This document shows positions 1 to 11,117 of a stretch of 64,000 nucleotides of DNA, piece by piece. Under the pieces are notes generated by a model that saw nothing but the letters and a program-made list of their open reading frames with translations, made no database searches and had not been told where the DNA came from. Origin of the DNA: Ascaphus truei (lineage: Eukaryota; Chordata; Amphibia; Anura; Ascaphidae); assembly GCA_036426205.1 (NCBI GenBank), contig CM071570.1:1053058-1117057 (forward strand), written 5' to 3'. Each line of letters opens with the position of its first letter. Position 1 is the first letter of the stretch. The translations under genes and the position numbers were made by a program.

Positions 1-640
1 AACTTATTACCTCTCCCCCCAGTAAGGTCACACACCAGGCAGGAGGTATATTGCAAACAGGAACGGGTTTATTACTACTGTCTGCAGTAACAGTTACACA
101 GCAGTCTTCTGCCAGATACAGTCTGTCATGTCAGCTCTCACTGAAGATGGTCCCTGGACCATCACTACAGGCCAAGGGCACCCGCAGCCATCCTATCTCT
201 TCTCCACCTCCCTAGCAGAGGCAGAAGGATGGTCCACACTCGCTCTCCCCCGGAGGGAAGTGCACATGGGAAGGCCCCAATCTCAGGCTCCCAATTGTGT
301 GACCTGCCTTCCTCAGAGGGAAGGAACAACCCTAACTTTAGGGGGGTCCTGCCCTTAAGTACAGCCAGGAGGTGGCCCCCCTGTTGTCCCAGCTACAACA
401 GGATGTACCACCCCCTGCTGTCACTCAAGTGCAGTACCAAAGGTGAGGGGGAAACCCCATACCAACTACTGTCAACTTGATAGTACCAGGGTTTACTGCC
501 TGCCCATTGGGCAGAATAGTAGTCAGGGGGGACCCTGCTACACTCTCTCTCTGGTGAATTCCCAACGACCCCGCTTGGGTCCTAACTTTTCGAGTACCAT
601 TGTCAAAGGAAACCTGAACAAAACAAAATCACAGTTCACA
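1..640 (-). repeat. LTR-like non-coding sequence, unclassified
   Basis: No protein family is recognisable here. Read on the minus strand, the low-coordinate end carries an AATAAA signal (near 66-75) followed by a short GT-rich tract and then the window edge, which resembles the R-U5 end of an LTR. The short plus-strand frames do not resemble any known protein. I could not find a matching second LTR in the window, so this is only a suggestion; it could equally be unique sequence. Confidence 0.22.
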
Positions 641-1195
641 TGAATGTCACATCAGTATGCATGATGCACATTGTCTGTAAACAAATAATTACATTTTTAT
701 TGAAGAACACATCACATGACTGTCCTGTATAACATAGGTTCTTCCAACATGGATAACCTTCTTATACTAGTGCTCTGGTTCCAGGGACTAACTAATGCAT
801 CCTACTAACGGGCACTGTCACTGAAAATACCCATGCGCACGGCATGATCCACTGAATCTAAAGTGCGAGCATGCCGATCTTCCTGGTAACATACTGGGCA
901 CCCACACCCAGGTATTATCTTAGGCATGGACATACTTGATCCCGGCGAACTATACCCAGATGACCCACAAGAGAACATCCCTGGACTACCATTCCCTTCT
1001 CCTTCGTTATACCAATTTTAATCGGAACCCTCAGAATCCCAATTCTCCAGGGAATTATCTGGATCCCAATTAGACTGGTATGCCACCATAATCTCATGGT
1101 CCCAGGGTGGTTTGGGAATAGGCCTATGGGTCATTACATATTTCTCATACCGGGCCAGAAAAGCAGAAGTCAGAACACCCGACCACACAGAAGAA
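641..1195. other. Gene-free stretch, nothing recognised
   Basis: No long reading frame, tandem repeat or recognisable transposon terminus is visible. A 60-codon minus-strand frame at 915-1097 has no recognisable motif. Confidence 0.5.
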
Positions 1196-1510
1196 CTATG
1201 TCTCAGGGACCAACGCCGTATCGGCCACGGCAGCGGCCGCTGGTTTAGGGGCCAAATGTTCAGTCATGGATCGGATAAAGGCAACAGTTTCTTTCACCGG
1301 AACGAGGATCGAAGGCTTCTCATCAGCCCCAGCGATCACCGTATCAATGGCTTGATCACCAGAAGATATTGCGGGATCCTGTTGCAAGTCCAGGACCCGC
1401 ACCCGAAGGGAGTCGACATCCAGCCGTTTGCCTTTGTCAGCTTCCGCCACATGGATGTAGGCACCGAAGGTACCTCCATCTTTACCGGAAAATCCGTGGA
1501 ACGGCTTCCA
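1196..1510 (-). pseudogene. Unrecognised reading frame, possible retroelement fragment
   Basis: On the minus strand a frame runs from about 1510 to 1196 without interruption. Its translation is hydrophilic, with a glycine-rich start, an acidic middle and an Ala/Pro-rich end. The upstream part is in another frame (1656-1336), so a frameshift may split a longer frame. I do not recognise the family: no zinc knuckle, reverse transcriptase or transposase motif is visible. It ends about 130 bp before the L2 LINE begins on the opposite strand. Gag-like protein of an LTR or DIRS element is one possibility, but nothing in the sequence proves it. Confidence 0.2.
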
Positions 1511-1637
1511 GACACCTTCATGAGGGGTAGGCTCATCCGCCTTTCAGGTCTCACGGTCGTGATTACTGTTTCAGGACTCCTCCGCCTCTCTGAGCCATTA
1601 GATCTGTTCTGTTCCTCCACAGCGTCAGTCGGCGTTT

Positions 1638-2962
1638 TTGACAGTGGTTGAAACACCTGCCTTCCTTGACTCTTTTTCCACTGTCTCAGAGGAGGATGTG
1701 TCGCTGTTGATCGCCTCTTCTCCCTCTACCACTTGCCCTCTTGACCCCATTCCCTCCCATCTCCTAAAACCTCTTGCTCCTACTATAATCCCTACGCTCA
1801 CACACATTTTTAACTCCTCCCTCTGCTCTGGAACCTTTCCATCCTCCTTCAAACATGCAACAGTCATACCATTACTCAAAAACAGCAAGCTTAACCCTAC
1901 CTGTCCTTCTAACTATCGACCTGTCTCCCTCCTGCCTTTTGCCTCTAAACTCCTTGAATGTCTTGTATTCTCTCGCTTGCTCCATTTTCTCAACACCTAT
2001 ACTCTCCTAGACCCTCTACAATCTGGCTTCCGCACTGCTCACTCCACGGAAACAGCCCTCACTAAAATAACTGACGACCTCCATGCTGCCAAAGACAGAG
2101 GTCATTACACTCTGCTCATATTACTCGACCTCTCTGCAGCATTTGACACCGTGGACCACCCTCTTCTCCTTCACATTCTCCATACTCTTGGTATTCGGAA
2201 CAAAGCTCTATCCTGGATCTCATCCTACCTCTCCCATCGTACTTTCAGTGTCTCTTCTGCTAACACCTCCTCCTCCTCTTTTGATCTCTCTGTGGGGGTA
2301 CCCCAGGGCTCTGTCCTGGGACCTCTTCTCTTTTCTCTGTACACACTCTCTCTAGGTGACCTAATAACATATTTTGGGTTTAATTATCACCTCTATGATA
2401 TATGTGACGACACACAAATATACTTTCAACACCTGACCTTACACGCTGTGCAAACCAAAGTTTCTGAGTCTCTCTGCTATATCATCCTGGATGGCCCTCC
2501 GTCGCCTGAAATCAACATGGCTAAAACAGAGCTCCTCATACTTCCTCCCAAAACCTGGCCCTACTACCTCTTCCACATTACTGTTGGAACTACGATCATT
2601 CACCCGTAGCCCAAGCACGCTCTGCTAGGGGTCCACACTCGACTCCTTCACAAGCCCTCTCACATTCAAAACATTTCTAAACCCTGTCTTCTTTTTCCTC
2701 GCAATATAACAAGATACGCCCTTTCCTCTGTTGCTCGACTGCTAAAACTCTGACTCAAGCCCTCATTCTCTCCCGTCTGATTACGTAAAATCCTGCTGTC
2801 CGGCCTTCCTGCCTCTCACCTGTCTCCCCTACAATCTATCCTAAACACTGCTGCCAGAATCACTCTACTCTTTCCTAGATCTGTCTCAGCATCTCCCCTC
2901 ATGAAATCCCTCTCCTGGCTCTGATCAAATCCCGCAACTCACACATCCATTCTTCTACTCAC
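1638..2962 (+). pseudogene. L2-clade LINE reverse transcriptase, 5'-truncated, copy A
   Basis: This is the RT part of an L2/CR1-type non-LTR retrotransposon ORF2, the enzyme for target-primed reverse transcription. Visible in order are the fingers motif [23 protein letters not shown], the first catalytic block [13 protein letters not shown] and the [13 protein letters not shown] block. The fourth block, which should read YADDTQIY, is wrecked by an extra stretch near 2395-2405 that turns it into [10 protein letters not shown]. The frame closes at 2609 and further indels break the thumb region. The endonuclease domain is missing, so it is 5'-truncated. It is interrupted at 2963 by the poly(A) end of an L1 on the other strand. 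From 2043 onward it duplicates 9774-10699, where the catalytic motif is intact. Confidence 0.85.
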
Positions 2963-3371
2963 TTTTTTTTTCAAATTAAGTTTTTATTGGTTTACAGAGC
3001 ATATAATGTGCCACATTCCATAGTTTGATATCACATTACCCATACAAGTACAGCCTCCATCCCCGTGGTGCAGGGATAGAGCACCAACATTGTCAATTTG
3101 GACTCACAACATTTAAACACTGGACTTGACAAACCTAACCCACATGACTTAGACAAGACAAAGTAGGTTACACAGGAGGAAAAAAAGGGGGGGGGGGGGG
3201 ACGGCCTTGAACTTGTATGGATGTTGCATCCTTGATTTCAGCCTTGCGGCTGTATCCTTCCTAGGTTAGGGGCTTAGCAGCCCTGTCCTCTAGTCTCGGG
3301 CGGTGTCCTACCTCTTCCTAATTGATAGTGCCTAAGTCCTGCCCGTCATCGGAGAACGCATTCAACTCTAT

Positions 3372-6300
3372 TAATGAAGGATTGTGTCGGCATCTACCCC
3401 TGGGATGTCTGTTTGGGCAATCCATGGCGCCCATACTTTTAGGAAATTTGGGCCAGAGTCGTTGATCCAACAGTCAACTGTTCCATCTGGCACACGTGCC
3501 AAATTTTATTCCGAATTCGGGGGATAACTGGAATTTCATTTCGTTTCCATAATGCTGCGATCTCACACGTGTGGCGGTTGCGAAATGCGCAAACAGTTGT
3601 TGGTGCCGCTTTTGGCAATCCCTGGATTCGCCTGCCAAAAAGGAAAGCCACGGATCCAGGGGATCTCCAAGTTTAGGATCCTCTGTAACCATTCCCTAAG
3701 TTTTCCCAAATCGGGACCACCCTCGGGCAAGACCACCGCATATGTTTTAAGTCCGCTGCTTCCCGCACTGCTTTGGCCAAGCGGCGAATACCCTTTAACA
3801 AATTTAGATAGTTTAAGTGGGGGTTGATACCAACGCATGAGGACATTAAATGCGTTCTCCTTTAACGTGGCACAGACTGAGCTTTTGGCTGCAGCCTGAA
3901 GGATATGATCCCAGACTTTGTCTTTTAGTGTCTCCCCCTAAGTCAGTCTCCCATTCGTCATTGTAGTGTCGGGGTTGTCAGTTTTCCAGGACAGATCACT
4001 TCCATGTACATCCTAGAGGTTAGTCCCCTGTGTCCGTTCCTCTAGAACACATTTGCTCAAAATTCGTTCTTGGGGTCGAATTGGGAATTTGTTGTAAAAA
4101 GCTCTGATCTGGAGGTATCTGAATAGTTCTGAGTTTGGTACTCCTTTTTCCGATTTAATTTGCTCAAATGTTTTAATAAATTTCCTCCTCTCAGATCTTT
4201 GAGTCGTTTATGACCCGACTGAGACCAAATAAAAAGTTTTTACTAAGCATCCCCGGAGCGAAATCTGGATTCTGAGTAATGGGTCATCTGGGATTGTTTT
4301 GGTGGTAAGCGTATGTCTAAATTTGGAATTCTCCCCACACCGCTAGGAATTCGCCATGGCCTGCAGCCGCATCTTTATTGTGTTTCCACAGCGTTTGGGA
4401 AGCCAGATTAAATCGTGCAGCTCAAATGGTGCACAGCAGTCTCTCTCCAGTGCCACCCATCTCGCAAAAGACGGTCTGCGTGCCACTGGAAAATTTGGCT
4501 CAATTGGGCTGCCTTGTAAATGCCAACAAGCAAGGTACCGCTAATCCCCCTTTTGTAACTGGCCTTTTTAATATGCTCTTCGCAATTCGGGGCTTCTGGG
4601 TTCCAAATAAACTTCAATATTCGAGACTGTAAGGAGAGGACATCAGCGTAAACCAACGGTACCGGTAGGGGTCTGGAAGGAGAGAGCACCCTGGGGAGGA
4701 GGCTCATTTTAATACTATGAATTGTCCCGAACCATGAAATACCATAACCGGCCCATACTCTGAGGTCTCCCTTAGAGTCCTGAACAATTTCGGGTAATTT
4801 GCTTTATAGCAGTGAATTATAATCTCTGGTAATATCTACCCCGAGGTATTTGATAGAGGAGACTAGCCATTTGAAATTGAAATTTATTTCTATCAATTTT
4901 CTACAGGTCGTGGTGTAGATTTATGTTTAGGGCTTTGATTGGGTCTGATTGATTTGAACCCGGAAATTTGATAAATTTTCCAAAATCTCAAAGACATTGG
5001 GCAGGGAGGTGAGGGGTTTAGGGCAGTGTGTCAGGTCACGTCATCTGCATACAGCGCTACTTTATGAGCTTGGTCCTTTACCTCTATCCTGAGATATCGG
5101 GGCTTAAGCGAATATGCGCGTGCTAGAGGTTCGATACACAGGGCGAATAACAGCGGGGACAAGGGGCACCCCTGTCTTGTCTCCCGCTACAGATCTTAAA
5201 ATGATCCGAGGGGAAGCCTGGTGTCGGACCCTAGCTGTGGGCCATTGTATAATGCCAGGATGGCTCGGAAATCCGTCCTTCAAAGCCAAATGCTCTCAAA
5301 GCCTCCCTCAGGTAGGGCCCAGTCTATTCTACGAAGGCTTCTCCGGTCCAGACTCAATACCATTGACGGGATATTACGTTTCTTGGCCAAATCAATCAGA
5401 TCAATTATCCGTGGTATTGTCTGCCGCTGCCCGCCTCCGATAAACCCCACCCTGATCCTGGTGTTATTAGTCTGGGAAGGACACTACCCACCTGTTTGCT
5501 AAAAGTTTTAGAGAAGATTTTTACATCCGAATAATCAGGGAGATTGGCCGGTAGCTCTTACAGTGCGGGTCTTACCCGTCTTATGGATCTGGGAGATGGA
5601 GGTAGGCTTGGAGCATCTGAGTTGGGAAGGAGGCCCCTGCGAGAATTTCATGAATAATTTCAGTAGTTGGGGGGCTAAAGTTTCGGGTATTTTTTATAAT
5701 ATAGATTGAAGAGAAGCCATCCGGACCTGGATCCTTGGCTGGCCTTAAGTGACTTATTACCTCAGCTAGTTTTCTGAGGTGGTAAGTCCCCCTGTAGCGC
5801 TTCTCTCTCTCCTCTGCTCAATTTGGGTAATCGTGCTCTTTTAAAATACTTTAAGCTATCTCTCTGTTGTTGTGTGTTCCTGACCTTATCTCCATCATGA
5901 GGTTTCATAATATCGTTTTAAATCCTCAACGATCATTTAGGATTGGAGGGTAAGGTCCACACCCTGGGTCGAATCGATGAGAATACAGTAAATTGGAAGC
6001 CTATTTTGTAGCTTATTGGCAGTAAGGTATCCGGGTTGTTGGCTTTTTGTAAAACTTACGTCTTGACCATGCCAACTCTCTCTCGCCTGGGAGGTTTAGC
6101 AACAGATTGAGTTTAATTTTGGTGTCCGATATCTCCTTCAGGATAATCCTGGTTATTGGGCGATGTGGGCATCTGAGAGTTGTGCAGTTCTCCCTCAGCT
6201 CTTTTATTAGTCTCTTTCTCTCTTTTTTTGGCGGCCAATTCATCAAAATCCCCATTCATCGTTGCCTTAGGGCTTCCCCATAGTGTCAAGGATTGAGACA

Positions 6301-7118
6301 CACTTCCTCATTGATTTCGAAGTATTCTTTTAGTTTATCCCTATCTCCCGTTCGGTTACCGGGTGGTTTTTCAGTAGAGTATTCAAGTTCCAGTTCGCTC
6401 CGGGTCTGTCCAGGAACTCAGTGTGGCACCGCTGCTCTATCGGTGCGTGGTCTGACCAAGAGTGTCATGAATCCCTGTGCGGGAGACCACTGGGACCACC
6501 CGTTTGTTATCAGGAAGATCTATCCTGCTGTATCTGTTATGGGGTTGTTGAGAAGAAGGTAATTCCCTGTATAGGATTCTGCTCCTCCAGATGTCCACTA
6601 TTGGCAATCCCTGTCCCTGGGCGATTGTTAGTATGTCCTGTTTCTGTGGTTGGTTAGTCCCCGTGCATCTGTCCAAGTCTGGGTCTAGTGTCATATTGAA
6701 GTCCCCCGCTAATAGAATATTACCTGTGCTTTGCGTTGTAGCAGTTTGAACAATTGTATAAAGAACTCCGGGGCGTGTTCACAGGGAGTGTACACTGTAG
6801 CTAACGTTAGAGGCGACCATGTATTATCCTGTTAATGATATATCTCCCATCCTGTTCACATAGGTCTTGGCTACTTGAAGCGATAGCCTAATATGTATTA
6901 AGATTGCTACCCCTCTTTTTAACAGGCGCCCGAGGCCAGATAATACGATCTAAAATGTTTATCTAGGTATGTGGGGGTGGTTATTATTTGGGAGAAATGA
7001 GTTTCTTGTAGGAAGACGATATCGGCCTTGCGAATGTAATCTCTGAATGTATTTTCCTCTTGATGGGATTGTTAAAGCCTTTCACGTTATGTGAAATGAC
7101 CGTTATTTCCTTACTCAT
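3372..7118 (-). pseudogene. L1 ORF2 (endonuclease-RT), copy A, many frameshifts
   Basis: Same protein as 14920-11118 but cut into short frames by dozens of indels. Recognisable pieces include the GDFN-region strand of the endonuclease (6694-6437), the central region (6301-6013), part of the RT (5289-5104 region), the thumb (4707-4408) and the Cys-containing C-terminus (3838-3439). No frame exceeds 100 codons. As it stands it encodes no functional enzyme. Whether that reflects real decay or consensus error is the main uncertainty, because the intact copy lies immediately downstream. Confidence 0.8.
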
Positions 7119-8887
7119 TTGTAGGGTTTTACTGAGCTGCTGCTTCTGTGTACCTTAACTGTGCCTCTGTGTGGTTCTTGCGGTGAGGTGCTCCGCCGTC
7201 GTCGCTCCTTTCGGGTGTCCTCAGCCAGGGTTAGGGTTAGGGCAGGGGGGTACATGAGGAAAACATCGGGAGAGACAAACACAAAAACACAAGATAACAC
7301 ACACATAGTGACCTCGGATCCTTGGCCCAGCCAACTGGGGACGAGTTCATCGCCTTGGTGCCGGAGGGGAGGGCGGGGTAACGCTCACCTAAGCCACCCC
7401 ACCCTCCTCCTCCCACCACCCCAAAGGACTTCACCGAGCCGTGGGTCTGAATATCACCCGGCTCAGCATGAGGTCCATGGGACCGCGGAGCAGGTCTCTG
7501 TCGTGACCCCCCCCGCCTTTTAAAACATGAATCAGAAAAAAAAACCTTTTGCTAACTGTAGCACCCTCCGTTTCGCTATCTTTGTGCCAAACGGACCCCC
7601 CCCCCCCCCCCCAACTTCATAGATGCCTTCTTCTCCCTCCCTTTTGCTGAGACTTGGTACCCCGCAGTCCTGAGTCCACGCTGTGATGTCAGCTGACTCC
7701 ACTCTCTCGTGGATTTAGTTCCTGCCGCTTCTTTGTTTTCTGCAACACTCTCGGGGTAAACCTGAAACCTTCCCATCCAACTTCCCCCCCCCCCATCCAC
7801 CTTCCTGCTGCACTTCACATCTCACTCTGCATTATTCCTCCATCATTAGCGCTCCGTCTACTCGCTCATCCCTAACCCTTGCCCTCCTCCTACTTTCCTC
7901 CTCGCTGCTGCTACACCACTATTTCCTATCACTTATCTCCTCTGTCTTCCCTTAACTTCGTGTGTCCCGTCTACTCCTACTGCTCCCGCCCCCCTACGCC
8001 ACCTGTACTTCCCTGCTTCTCCTCCTCTCGCATAACTTCCACCCATCCTTCTATACTTACTAGCCCCCCTTTCCTTCTCTTCACTTCTGCCCTACTCCAC
8101 TGTCTCTATAACTTCCCCCTACTTCGCGGCTCCCTCACCTTCCTTTTAGATCCCTTACCTCCATTGTCCTTTTGCCTACCTACTCCCTTGGCCCCTATCA
8201 CCTACTTACCCCTACCTGCTCACTGATTTGCCTTTGCCCCTCCCCTCTCCACACCCTAGCGCACAAAACTGGGTATTTGTCCCCTTGCCTGGTTTCCCCT
8301 TAGCTGCCACTCTCCACGCCCCTTATCTTATGCCCCCTGCGACCATTCGTTCACTTTCTTATTGCCGCGCTATTAGGGCGGCCGGTGTGCAGGGCCGTCG
8401 CCTCTGCCGCTCGCGCTGCTGTCGGTTGTGTCTTTTGCTGCTCGCCTCCGCACTCTCCCACTTCCGGTGGCTGCTGTCCCTCACTATATCATTGGCATTT
8501 CGCCACCTCCAAGGGGCACGCCCGTCTGCACTGTGACGTCAACCGGACGTCCGGACTCCGCCATCTGGATCCCATTTCGCGCCGAATTGAAGGAACAGCG
8601 CGCGCTCTCCTCCTCTGCTCCATGGATATCCGGGGTTTGCGGTGTCAGCAGGCGCCTCACATCAGCCTCGTGGCAGCCGCCATACTTCTGATTCGGGGCC
8701 CCAGGTGTGACCCTGTGTTCTTGCAGCGTTCCATATGGGTGGGCCGGTCCCCCTCTTCTCGTTACTGTGGGGGTTCCTCAGCGTGTAGCGTGGTGTAAAG
8801 GCAACTTAATCGTCTGTTGGGGGGTGTAATACTTGGATAACTGGGGAGACATTACAAACTGGCGACCCCTACCTCACGTCCTACCCC
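7119..8887 (-). other. L1 inter-ORF spacer, copy A
   Basis: Counterpart of 14921-16742: a pyrimidine-rich (plus strand) middle section with C-runs of up to about 20 bases (7593-7612 and 7785-7794), and a CpG-rich end near ORF1 (8350-8720). Copy A has lost exact motif matches through indels, for example in the ATGGC boxes. Confidence 0.6.
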
Positions 8888-9657
8888 TCAGTCTTTATCT
8901 TTATTAACACCAGGCCGGGGGGGGGGGGAGGTCATCCTGTGGCCCATGTGGGTCGGGGCGTTCATCTGCGTCGGCTGCAGCCGCCGGGTGGTTTTCCTTC
9001 ATCCCCAGCTTCTGCAAGAAGGCATCCCCCTCCTCCAGGTCCCTCATAGAGATTGGCCTCCAATTCCGGACCCAGCAGCCCGAATGGGAGGAGGTACCAG
9101 CGGTACCGGACGGCCTTGTCTCGCAGAATCCTTGTAATGGGGATTAGATGCTGCGTCGGCAGCGGTCAATTGGGGACAAGTCCTGGAATATTAACAGGCG
9201 AGCTCCCTCAAATTCCAGTGCGGGCGCTAGTCGGGTCTTGAGGAGCAACGTCTTGCCTCGTGCTATAATAATGCAGCCGTCACTATTATATTCCCGCGGC
9301 GCTCTGATTGTAGGGCCTTGACCGCAAGCGCCCGGTGACAGCGGTCCATCTCAGGCGCTCTGGGTAACTCCGGTAGCAGGGACTCCATCCAGCGCAGTAC
9401 GTATGCGTTACAGTCACCTTCTGTTCGGGGACCGTCGAATGCGCACATTATTCCGACGATCTCGGTTTTCAGCGTCCCCTGGCGTCCTCCCTAATTCCGT
9501 TAATTTGATGTTGGAGATCAGTGTTTTTTTTGTCCAATTTCTTTGTGGCTTTAATATTGAGGGCCAGCTGCTTTCAACATGGCCGTCCGTCGCTCCCCCA
9601 GGATCCCACTTCTCTTTCTTTAAAGGGAAGTGTGTTGCTCCGCGCTAATGGTGGCCA
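8888..9657 (-). pseudogene. L1 ORF1 (RNA-binding chaperone), copy A, frameshifted
   Basis: Fragmented counterpart of the ORF1 at 17507-16743. Only a 61-codon piece (9448-9263) stays open, covering the CDW-like helix around MESLLPELP. Indels break the coiled coil and the C-terminal domain. The stop codon context (KDKD then TGA, near 8888) is kept. Confidence 0.75.
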
Positions 9658-9773
9658 GTATGGTCCCTTCTTGCAGCCTTTAGTCTGGGGGGGTTCCACA
9701 CATCCGTATAAGAGTGAGCTCACAAGGGGGGCCAGACAAGAAAAACAAATGACAGACAGGCGCACTAAGGGGT

Positions 9774-10699
9774 TCCACGGAAACAGCCCTCACTAAAATA
9801 ACTGACGACCTCCATGCTGCCAAAGACAGAGGTCATTACACTCTGCTCATATTACTCGACCTCTCTGCAGCATTTGACACCGTGGACCACCCTCTTCTCC
9901 TTCACATTCTCCATACTCTTGGTATTCGGAACAAAGCTCTATCCTGGATCTCATCCTACCTCTCCCATCGTACTTTCAGTGTCTCTTCTGCTAACACCTC
10001 CTCCTCCTCTTTTGATCTCTCTGTGGGGGTACCCCAGGGCTCTGTCCTGGGACCTCTTCTCTTTTCTCTGTACACACTCTCTCTAGGTGACCTAATAACA
10101 TATTTTGGGTTTAATTATCACCTCTATGCTGACGACACACAAATATACTTTTCAACACCTGACCTTACACCTGCTGTGCAAACCAAAGTTTCTGAATGTC
10201 TCTCTGCTATATCATCCTGGATGGCCCTCCGTCGCCTGAAACTCAACATGGCTAAAACAGAGCTCCTCATACTTCCTCCCAAACCTGGCCCTACTACCTC
10301 CTTCCACATTACTGTTGGAACTACGATCATTCACCCAGTAGCCCAAGCACGCTGCCTAGGGGTCACACTCGACTCCTTTCTCACATTCGCCTCTCACATT
10401 CAAAACATTTCTAAACCCTGTCTCTTTTTCCTCCGCAATATAACAAAGATACGCCCTTTCCTCTGTTGCTCGACTGCTAAAACTCTGACTCAGGCCCTCA
10501 TTCTCTCCCGTCTTGATTACTGTAACCTCCTGCTGTCCGGCCTTCCTGCCTCTCACCTGTCTCCCCTACAATCTATCCTAAACACTGCTGCCAGAATCAC
10601 TCTACTCTTTCCTAGATCTGTCTCAGCATCTCCCCTCATGAAATCCCTCTCCTGGCTTCTGATCAAATCCCGCAACTCACACTCCATTCTTCTACTCAC
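9774..10699 (+). pseudogene. L2-clade LINE reverse transcriptase, copy B fragment
   Basis: An open frame of 293 codons (9882-10763, the last codons running into L1 sequence) covering the palm and thumb of an L2 RT. It has AFDTVDH just upstream of the listed start, [13 protein letters not shown], an intact [10 protein letters not shown] catalytic motif, then [10 protein letters not shown] and KTELLILP, which are typical of L2/CR1 thumb sequence. The N-terminal half is missing because the duplication starts inside the gene. The 3' end is interrupted at 10700 by the L1 poly(A). It is a dead fragment even though its residues are intact. Confidence 0.85.
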
Positions 10700-10709
10700 T
10701 TTTTTTTTT

Positions 10710-11117
10710 CAACTTAAGTTTTTATTGGGTTTTACAGAGCATATAATGTGCCACATTCCATAGTTTGATATCACATTACCCATACAAGTACAGCCTCCAT
10801 CCCCGTCGGTGCAGGGATAGAGCACCAACATTTGTCAATTTGGACTCACAACATTTAAACACTGGACTTGACAAACCTAACCCACATGACTTAGACAAGA
10901 CAACAGTAGGTTTACACAGGAAGGAAAAAAAGGGGGGGGGGCGGGACGGCCTTGAACTTGTATGGATGTTGCATCCTTGATTTCAGCCTTGCGGCTGTAT
11001 CCTTCCTAGGATTAGGGGCTTAGCAGCCCTGTCCTCTAGTCTCGGGGCTTGTCCTACCTCTCTCCTAATTGATAGTGCCTAAGTCCTGCCCGTCATCGGA
11101 GAACGCATTCAACTCTA
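10710..11117 (-). other. L1 3' untranslated region
   Basis: Non-coding sequence between the ORF2 C-terminus and the poly(A). It includes a G-run of about nine at 10932-10940 on the plus strand (C-rich in the transcript). No gene is seen. Confidence 0.6.

Larger units (their letters stand above)
2963..9665 (-). mobile_element. L1 (Tx1/L1 clade) LINE, copy A, indel-broken
   Basis: Minus-strand L1 with its poly(A) tail read as a T-run at 2963-2971, inserted into the 3' part of the L2 ORF. Order on the minus strand: ORF1 remnant (about 9657-8888), a GC-rich and then purine-rich inter-ORF spacer, ORF2 remnant (about 7118-3372), 3' UTR, poly(A). Every part aligns with the better-preserved copy at 10700-17507. 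No target-site duplication is identifiable at the 5' side. Confidence 0.85.
2043..9773. repeat. Tandem segmental duplication, copy A (degraded)
   Basis: This 7.73-kb segment is repeated directly and without spacer as 9774-17631. Both begin at the same L2 codon (TCCACGGAAACAGCC) and both end in GCGCACTAAGGGGT. Differences are mostly one- or two-base gains and losses, often at homopolymers, with few substitutions. Copy A is about 127 bp shorter. That spectrum looks like uncorrected long-read error more than neutral decay, so a false duplication in the assembly is plausible. Confidence 0.9.

Noticed and set aside
1112..1651. 179-codon plus-strand frame
   Set aside because: No recognisable motif, and it overlaps a minus-strand frame of equal quality; judged a shadow.
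7879..8226. Ser/Pro/Leu-rich plus-strand frame
   Set aside because: It is pyrimidine-rich low-complexity sequence antisense to the L1 inter-ORF spacer.
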